A DNA stretch of 26,917 bases from JALYLC01 sp035696365 (GTDB lineage: Bacteria > Actinomycetota > Thermoleophilia > Gaiellales > JALYLC01), in assembly GCA_035696365.1 (NCBI GenBank), contig DASRQS010000118.1, positions 1 through 26,917 on the forward strand, in the 5' to 3' direction. Shown here piece after piece: positions 22,558 through 26,917 of the stretch (position 1 is the first letter of the stretch; each line of letters starts with the position of its first letter). The position numbers and the translations under genes were made by a program. The notes beneath the pieces were generated by a model. The model was not told the DNA's origin. It did no database searches and saw only the letters and a program-made list of their open reading frames with translations.

Positions 22558-23413
22558 CCTGCGCCCACACGCGCGCGGCCTTGGCGATCCGGCTGGGTCC
22601 GGCGCCGGCCGCGCTCGTGTGGCGCGTGCCCGGGTTGCGCCAGGCGGCCTTGTCCCAGGGCGGTGCGACCTCGGGATCGAAGCTGAGACCCCGCAGCGCC
22701 AGGCGGTCGGCCGCCACGAGCCGGAACGCACCCGGCTCGACCGTGGCGAGGTCGCCGTTCCAGGCGTCGCCAGCGAGGTCGAGGCCGTCCTTGTGGAAGC
22801 CGAGTGCGTGCGATCCGCTCGCGCGGTAGACGACCCCCGCGTAGGGCGCCCAGTCGTCCGCGGCCTGCTCCCACCAGGGCGCCGTGCCGTTGAAGCCACT
22901 GTGCGCCGAGGCGCGGGCGCCGCGCAGCGAGCCGTCGGGGGCGAATGCGACCAGGAGGCCCTCCCAGTCGTCGTGGTGGTAGCCGCGCAGAGCGGGCACC
23001 GGCAGGTGGCTCGTCTGCGAGTCGGGGTAGTACGTCCAGAGCTCGACCACAGGCCCGCGCCGCGTCTGCACGACATGGACGTGGAGCACGGGCGCCGCCG
23101 TCCCCGCGCGGGCACACAGCGGCCGGCGACAGCTCGTCCAGACCGGCACCTCGTCGTCGTCGCGCGTCGAGTCGCGTTCGAGCACGAGGCGGGGGAGGGC
23201 GCGGTCGATCAATGCTCGCAGCCGCGGGTTGCGCAATGCCCGCTCGTCCGGCGTCGAGCGGGAGGCGCTCGGGGCGTGCGGCATCTGCCGGCCGAGGGCG
23301 CGCACGATGGTGTCCGCGAGCCCGGGGCCGAGCAGGGCGGCGATGACCAGCAGGAGCAGCGCGACGAGGCCCCAGAGGGCTGCGGTCTCCACGGTCGCCT
23401 GGCCTCGCTCCAC
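22535..23413 (-). CDS. TadE/prepilin-like anchored protein with Vps62-like domain
   Basis: A 292-residue protein. The N-terminus MERGQATVETAALWGLVALLLLVIAALLG has a class III prepilin/TadE pattern: a Gly4 cleavage site, Glu at +5 and then a single hydrophobic helix. The exported remainder contains VVELWTYYPDSQTS, then YHHDDWEGLLVAFAPDG (~142-158) and SAHSGFNGTAPWWE (~168-181). This resembles the H(D/G)DWE...SxHxG core of Vps62/NPP1-like beta domains, whose function in bacteria is unclear. It starts with GTG 23413; there is no Shine-Dalgarno, but TAGCGT lies 8 nt upstream. No other pilus-assembly gene is nearby. Its last codons lie in the convergent stem-loop. The prepilin-like start is strong; the domain assignment is tentative. 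Confidence 0.72.
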   Translation of the reverse strand: MERGQATVETAALWGLVALLLLVIAALLGPGLADTIVRALGRQMPHAPSASRSTPDERALRNPRLRALIDRALPRLVLERDSTRDDDEVPVWTSCRRPLCARAGTAAPVLHVHVVQTRRGPVVELWTYYPDSQTSHLPVPALRGYHHDDWEGLLVAFAPDGSLRGARASAHSGFNGTAPWWEQAADDWAPYAGVVYRASGSHALGFHKDGLDLAGDAWNGDLATVEPGAFRLVAADRLALRGLSFDPEVAPPWDKAAWRNPGTRHTSAAGAGPSRIAKAARVWAQAYALGAW

Positions 23414-23421
23414 GGCCGGAG

Positions 23422-23427
23422 ACGCTA
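23422..23427 (-). promoter_or_regulatory. Candidate -10 box for leaderless TadE-like gene
   Basis: TAGCGT on the minus strand, 8 nt before the GTG at 23413, in the 48-nt gap after the uracil-DNA glycosylase gene. No -35 match is found. Confidence 0.4.
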
Positions 23428-23461
23428 CGTTCGGCGCCAGTGACGCCTTCGTAGCGGCTCG

Positions 23462-24061
23462 TCAGAGGAGCGTGTCGCGCAGCTGTGCGACGGCCTGCGC
23501 CACGAGCTCGCGATTGGCGGCGCTATTGGTCCAGGCGCTAGCGCCCGAGGGGTGCGGAAGCGGCACGATCACGCGGCCCTCGCGCTCGAAGCGCCGGCCC
23601 ACGACCTCCGACAGCGGGGCGGGGCCGAGCCAGTCGTCGATCGCGAGGCGCCCGACCGGCACCACGACCGCGGGATCGAGCAGCCGCACGAGCGCATCCG
23701 TCCAGGGGTTGCAGTTCTCGCGCTCGCTCCGATCTGGGGTGCGGTCGCCGCGTCCCCCCGGCAGGCGGCCGGGGTAGCACTTCGCCACGGCGCCGAAGGC
23801 GAAGCGCTCGAGCATCTCCTCGTGGGAGCTGATGCCGAGCGGCGCGAGCCAGGTGATCAGCTTGCGCCCGGCGGCCCCTGCGAACGGGAGGCCGTGCTCG
23901 GGCTCGGTGATGCCGGGCGCCTGCCCGAAGATCAGCGCACGGTGGCCTTCCTGCGCCCAGAGGATCGGTGGCGGCGTCATGCGCGGGCACATGCGGCAGC
24001 CCGCGATCGCGTCGTGCAGCTCCGCGAGCGTGCGGACGCGAGCGGCGGGATGAGGCGCCAT
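23462..24061 (-). CDS. Uracil-DNA glycosylase superfamily protein with Fe-S cysteines
   Basis: A 199-residue protein of the family 4/5-like UDG group, which removes uracil or related damaged bases from DNA. Motif 1 is GQAPGITEPEHGLPFAGAAG (46-65) and motif 2 is HPSGAS (170-175). Four cysteines (22 and 25 in CRMC, 95 in KCYPG, 117 in ENCNPW) match the [4Fe-4S] ligand pattern of family 4-type enzymes. Motif 1 differs from the usual GEAPG, with Gln47 in place of Glu. The start is ATG 24061; there is no Shine-Dalgarno, but TAGCAT lies 8 nt upstream. It is divergent from hutI with only 22 nt between start codons. A base-excision repair role is likely; the exact UDG family is uncertain. Confidence 0.88.
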   Translation of the reverse strand: MAPHPAARVRTLAELHDAIAGCRMCPRMTPPPILWAQEGHRALIFGQAPGITEPEHGLPFAGAAGRKLITWLAPLGISSHEEMLERFAFGAVAKCYPGRLPGGRGDRTPDRSERENCNPWTDALVRLLDPAVVVPVGRLAIDDWLGPAPLSEVVGRRFEREGRVIVPLPHPSGASAWTNSAANRELVAQAVAQLRDTLL

Positions 24062-24068
24062 CCGCGCC

Positions 24069-24075
24069 TATGCTA
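24069..24075. promoter_or_regulatory. Overlapping divergent -10 boxes shared by udg and hutI
   Basis: TATGCTA contains TATGCT on the plus strand, 9 nt before the hutI GTG, and TAGCAT on the minus strand, 8 nt before the udg ATG. The whole intergenic region is 22 nt. Neither gene has a Shine-Dalgarno sequence. No -35 consensus is found on either side. Confidence 0.5.
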
Positions 24076-24083
24076 CGCGCCCA

Positions 24084-25361
24084 GTGAGCACGGAAGAGCG
24101 TATCTCGGCAGACCTCGTCGTCTGCCGCCTGGCCCAGGTTGCGACGCCCGGTGGTGAGACCGGCCAGCCGCTGCGGGGCGCGGAACTCGGCAACATCGAG
24201 GTCCACGAAGGCGACATGTGGATCGCGGCCTACGGCGGCGAGATCGTCGCGGTCGGCCATGGCTGGGAGATCCGTGACCGCCTGGAGCTCGACGACGGCG
24301 CCGTGATCATCGACGCGCCCGGCCTGGTCGCGGTACCGGGCCTGATCGACTGCCACACCCACACCTGTTACGCGGGCGACCGCGTGGACGAGTTCGAGCA
24401 GCGCGTCCGTGGTGCCTCCTACGAGGAGATCCACGCAAGCGGCGGCGGCATCCTCTCGACGGTGCGCGCGACGCGACAGGCCTCGCAGCCAGAGCTTGTC
24501 GAGAGCACGCGGCGGCACCTCGCCGCGATGCTCGAGCACGGTGCGACGACGGTCGAGATCAAGTCGGGCTACGGCCTCGACCCCGAGAGCGAGCAGCTGA
24601 TGCTGCGGGCGATCCAGGAGGCCAGCTACGAGTCGGCAGCCCACATCGTCGCCACCTGCCTCGCGGCGCACGCAATCCCCGAGGAGGCCGACAGCGCTGA
24701 CGCCTACATCCAGACCTGCATCGACGAGCTCCTCCCGGAGGTCGCGGAGTGGGGGCTGGCGGAGGCCGCCGACGTCTTCTGCGAGCGCGGCGCGTTCGAC
24801 GTGGAGCAGTCACGGCGTTACCTCGAGGCCGCGCGCGAGCACGGTCTCGCACTGCGCCTGCATGGCGATCAGTTCGCCGAGATCGGCGCGCTCGACCTGG
24901 CCATCGAGCTCGGCGCGCGCTCTATCGACCATCTCGAGGCGACCGGCACCGAGGGCGTGGTCAAGCTCGCCGCCTCCGACGTGGTGGGCGTGGCGCTGCC
25001 GACGGCCGCGCTGACGCTCGGGCGCCCGCTGCCACCCGCGCGGGCACTCGTGGACGCCGGTGGCCTGCTGGCGCTCGCGACCGACTTCAATCCCGGATCG
25101 AGCCCGTGCGACTCGCTGCCCGCCGTGATGCACCTCGCCTGCACGCAGATGCATCTCTCTCCGCGCGAGGCGCTCGTCGCCGTCACCGCCAATGCCGCGC
25201 ACGTGCTGGGCATCGGCGAGCGGGCAGGCCGGCTGCGGGTCGGCCAGCGCGCCGACATCGCGCTCCTGGACGTGCCAGACTGGCGCTACCTCGCCTACCG
25301 GCTGGGCAGCGAAGGTATCAAGCACGTCATCATCGAGGGCGTGTGGGCCCTGGAGGGCTGA
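24084..25361 (+). CDS. hutI: Imidazolonepropionase
   Basis: A 425-residue amidohydrolase that hydrolyses 4-imidazolone-5-propionate to N-formimino-L-glutamate, the third step of histidine degradation. The metal and catalytic residues are in place: HTH (91-93), His260 (LHGDQF), His283 (SIDHLEATG) and Asp334 (ALATDFNPGSSP). KSGYGLD (160-166), DVFCERGAF (230-238) and EQSRRYLEAA are HutI signatures. Two small deviations are HTHTCYAG for the common HTHLVFAG and HGDQ for HADQ. The start is GTG 24084, with no Shine-Dalgarno and a likely leaderless transcript. It is divergent from udg and followed after 3 nt by a small membrane protein gene. hutH and hutU are not in the window. Confidence 0.95.
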   Translation: MSTEERISADLVVCRLAQVATPGGETGQPLRGAELGNIEVHEGDMWIAAYGGEIVAVGHGWEIRDRLELDDGAVIIDAPGLVAVPGLIDCHTHTCYAGDRVDEFEQRVRGASYEEIHASGGGILSTVRATRQASQPELVESTRRHLAAMLEHGATTVEIKSGYGLDPESEQLMLRAIQEASYESAAHIVATCLAAHAIPEEADSADAYIQTCIDELLPEVAEWGLAEAADVFCERGAFDVEQSRRYLEAAREHGLALRLHGDQFAEIGALDLAIELGARSIDHLEATGTEGVVKLAASDVVGVALPTAALTLGRPLPPARALVDAGGLLALATDFNPGSSPCDSLPAVMHLACTQMHLSPREALVAVTANAAHVLGIGERAGRLRVGQRADIALLDVPDWRYLAYRLGSEGIKHVIIEGVWALEG

Positions 25362-25364
25362 GCA

Positions 25365-25730
25365 ATGCCGACCCGCAAGCAGGAGAAGCGCCGCCGCAAG
25401 CTGCGCGTGCACGGCCCGAGCACCGACGCAGTCGGCGCCCCGCCGACCGGCCGCAAGCCGCCCCGCGAGGATGCGCCCGCAGCGCGCGCCCAGCGCTCGG
25501 GCCGCCGCGAGCCCGCCATCCCGTCGCTCAAGCGCTCGGCGCGCAAGGGCGCGATCATGGGGGTCTTCCTGGTCGTCGTCGTGCTCGTGACCTCACGCGG
25601 CAAGAACTCGACGTCGCCGCTGGTGACCATGCTGGAGCTCGCCCCGTTCATCCCGCTGTTCGTGCTCTTCGACCTGTGGATGGCCCGCAAGGTCTACAAG
25701 AAGGTCACGGGCCGCGAGGCCCCCCGCTAA
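25365..25730 (+). CDS. Small basic two-helix membrane protein, unknown function
   Basis: A 121-residue protein. Residues 1-62 are very basic and disordered-looking (KQEKRRRKLR at the start). Two hydrophobic helices follow (about 63-77 and 88-106), with a basic tail (RKVYKKVTGREAPR). The basic N-terminus suggests it faces the cytoplasm and might touch nucleic acid or lipid headgroups, but nothing identifies a function. It starts with ATG 3 nt after the hutI stop, using a GGAGGG inside the end of hutI as ribosome-binding site, so it is translated with hutI. I do not recognise the family. Confidence 0.78.
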   Translation: MPTRKQEKRRRKLRVHGPSTDAVGAPPTGRKPPREDAPAARAQRSGRREPAIPSLKRSARKGAIMGVFLVVVVLVTSRGKNSTSPLVTMLELAPFIPLFVLFDLWMARKVYKKVTGREAPR

Positions 25731-25736
25731 GTCGTT

Positions 25737-26147
25737 CTAGAGTCCCCAGATGCGGGGCTCCGCGAACTCCAGCGAGTTGCCGGACGGGTCGCGGAAGTAG
25801 ATGGAGCGGCCGCCGCCGGGCCAGGCGAAGTCGGCTTCGATTGCGACGCCCTTCGCCTCGAGCTCCGCTTTCCAGCGGGTGATCTCCCCGGCGCTTGCCG
25901 CGAAGCAGAGGTGTCCCGCGCCGGCCGTGCCGTGGGGCGGGACCGGCAGCTTCGCGCCGGGGGCCGGCGGCTCGCGCGTCGCCTCCGCGTCGAACAGCAG
26001 CAGCACGCCGCATCCGCAGCGGAAGAAGACGTGGCGGCCCTCGACCCTCGAGATACGCTCGAGCCCGAGGACGCCGGCGTAGAAGGCCTCCGCCGCGACC
26101 AGATCGGTCACGTACAGCGCGGATTCGAGGATTGCCTCAGGTTGCAT
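25737..26147 (-). CDS. VOC-family (glyoxalase-like) protein
   Basis: A 136-residue single VOC protein: LYVTDLVAAEAFYAGVLGLE (11-30), then GHLCFAASAGEITRWKAELEAKG and the final SIYFRDPSGNSLEFAEP with the conserved Glu. His in AGHLCF and this Glu are likely metal ligands; the first-strand His found in many members is absent (SALYV). Relatives include glyoxalases, fosfomycin-type resistance enzymes and unknowns, so no substrate is assigned. ATG 26147 has only a weak ribosome-binding site. It lies just behind the sigma-factor terminator and ends 7 nt from the convergent small membrane gene. It is distinct from the VOC gene at 9123-9542. Confidence 0.88.
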   Translation of the reverse strand: MQPEAILESALYVTDLVAAEAFYAGVLGLERISRVEGRHVFFRCGCGVLLLFDAEATREPPAPGAKLPVPPHGTAGAGHLCFAASAGEITRWKAELEAKGVAIEADFAWPGGGRSIYFRDPSGNSLEFAEPRIWGL

Positions 26148-26160
26148 CGGAAAAGCAGCT

Positions 26161-26203
26161 CGTCCCGGCAGGAAACGCGCGGTGCCGCGCTCCTGCCGGG
26201 ACG
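26161..26203 (-). terminator. Terminator of the sigma-factor gene
   Basis: A perfect 13-bp stem (26161-26173 with 26191-26203) with an inner 5-6-bp GC stem in its loop (26177-26182 with 26185-26190). On the minus strand it lies 13 nt after the sigma stop and is followed within a few bases by TTTT, then by the VOC start codon. Confidence 0.85.
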
Positions 26204-26216
26204 ATGCGTTCGGGCG

Positions 26217-26917
26217 CTAGGAAATCAGCGCGCGGAGGCCCTGCAGATCGCCCATCTGGGCGAGGTCGCGCAGTGCCTCGACTTCGATCTGGCGGATGCG
26301 CTCGCGCGTGAGACCGAACTCGCGTCCGATCTCGTCCAGCGTGCGCGGGTCGCGGCCGTCGAGGCCGTAGCGCAGCTCCAGCACGCGGCGGTTGCGCTCG
26401 TGCAACGTCTCGAGACCGAGCTGCAGCGTCTCGTGCCGCAGGCGGTCGGCAACCGCGTCGCTCGGATCGATCGCGTCGGTGTCGGCCAGGAAGTCGGAGA
26501 ACGAGGACTCGCCTTCGTCTCCCACCGGCTCCTCGAGGGAGATCGGCGAGCGCGCCGCCGAGCGGACTTCGAGCACCTGGTAGAGCGGCAGCTTCGCCTC
26601 GTCCGCGATCTCCTCGTTGGAGGGCTCGCGGGCCAGGCGCAGCATGAGCGTGCGCTCGGCGCGGTTGACCTTCTGCAGCCGCTCGACCACGTGCACGGGC
26701 AGGCGGATGGTGCGGCTCTTGTCGGCCAGCGCGCGGGCCACGGCCTGACGGATCCACCAGGTCGCGTAGGTGGAGAACTTCAGGTCACGGCGCCAGTCGA
26801 ACTTCTCGACCGCGCGGATCAGGCCCAGGATGCCCTCCTGGATCAGATCCAGGAAGCCCAGCCCCTGACCGCGATAGTTCTTCGCGATCGACACGACCAG
26901 ACGCAGGTTCGACTCGA
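26217..26917 (-). CDS. RpoD-type (group 1/2) sigma-70 factor, 5' truncated
   Basis: The C-terminal 233 residues are visible and the frame is open to the window edge. Region 2 is near-canonical: NLRLVVSIAKNYRGQGLGFLDLIQEGILGLIRAVEKFD (core binding), then KFSTYATWWIRQAVARALADKSRTIRLPVH (regions 2.3-2.4, -10 recognition). Region 3 follows (RLAREPSNEEIAD), then an acidic linker, and region 4.2 TLDEIGREFGLTRERIRQIEVEALRDL (-35 recognition). It directs RNA polymerase to promoters. The C-terminus (AQMGDLQGLRALIS) lacks the HPSR-type ending of housekeeping SigA, so it may be an alternative principal-like sigma. It ends at a strong terminator. Confidence 0.94.
   Translation of the reverse strand, partial: ESNLRLVVSIAKNYRGQGLGFLDLIQEGILGLIRAVEKFDWRRDLKFSTYATWWIRQAVARALADKSRTIRLPVHVVERLQKVNRAERTLMLRLAREPSNEEIADEAKLPLYQVLEVRSAARSPISLEEPVGDEGESSFSDFLADTDAIDPSDAVADRLRHETLQLGLETLHERNRRVLELRYGLDGRDPRTLDEIGREFGLTRERIRQIEVEALRDLAQMGDLQGLRALIS

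Overview
The window is a very GC-rich chromosomal segment of a bacterium, most likely an actinobacterium and perhaps of the Thermoleophilia/Solirubrobacterales type. This placement is an inference from gene content: an EF-G-like GTPase followed by a zinc-ribbon protein, a kinase plus LPG-synthase-type membrane protein, secreted CHRD-type proteins and TAP-type secreted hydrolases, together with GTG/TTG starts and strong GC bias. I see no phage, plasmid, transposase, CRISPR array, rRNA or recognisable defence system. Most of the window is ordinary metabolic and transport content.

Layout. 1-1845 (+): the 3' end of an EF-G-like factor, a zinc-ribbon protein, a 74-residue ferritin-like half-bundle protein and a nitroreductase. 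1849-1968: a cluster of GGGACACTCGGGGTC palindromic repeats. 1989-3494 (-): an ALDH7-type aminoadipate/piperideine-6-carboxylate dehydrogenase. 3577-3650: tRNA-Gly. 3642-7163: two divergent LPG-synthase-type membrane genes, the second broken by two apparent single-base frameshifts. 7320-8177: a secreted double-CHRD protein, then a strong terminator. 8273-10030 (-): GNAT, VOC and PPK2 genes, with another copy of the repeat inside the VOC gene. 10063-10135: tRNA-Glu. 10181-14258: MmsA, divergent from a class III aminotransferase that overlaps a HisC-like aminotransferase. 14315-15274: a cupredoxin, then a GroES-like gene directly behind tRNA-Gln. 15317-18906 (-): a heterodimeric ABC exporter. 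19091-22502 (+): an APC amino-acid permease and a secreted S33/TAP-type hydrolase. 22535-25730: a prepilin-like protein with a Vps62-like domain, an Fe-S uracil-DNA glycosylase divergent from hutI, and a small membrane protein. 25737-26917 (-): a second VOC protein and an RpoD-type sigma factor cut by the window end.

Function. Amino-acid catabolism recurs: lysine (ALDH7), beta-alanine/valine-type (class III aminotransferase plus MmsA), histidine (HutI), an APC permease and a secreted peptidase-like hydrolase. This suits a heterotroph feeding on peptides and amino acids, but the genes do not form one operon.

Most worth a second look: (1) the palindromic repeat family, one copy of which is translated near the N-terminus of a VOC protein; (2) a TANNNT-N6-9-start pattern before seven genes lacking Shine-Dalgarno sequences, including one apparent bidirectional promoter shared by udg and hutI, which suggests widespread leaderless transcription; (3) the twice-frameshifted membrane gene, both breaks in the same GCGGC context; (4) tRNA-gene junctions (tRNA-Glu/GNAT and tRNA-Gln/GroES-like) where RNA processing or termination meets a start codon.
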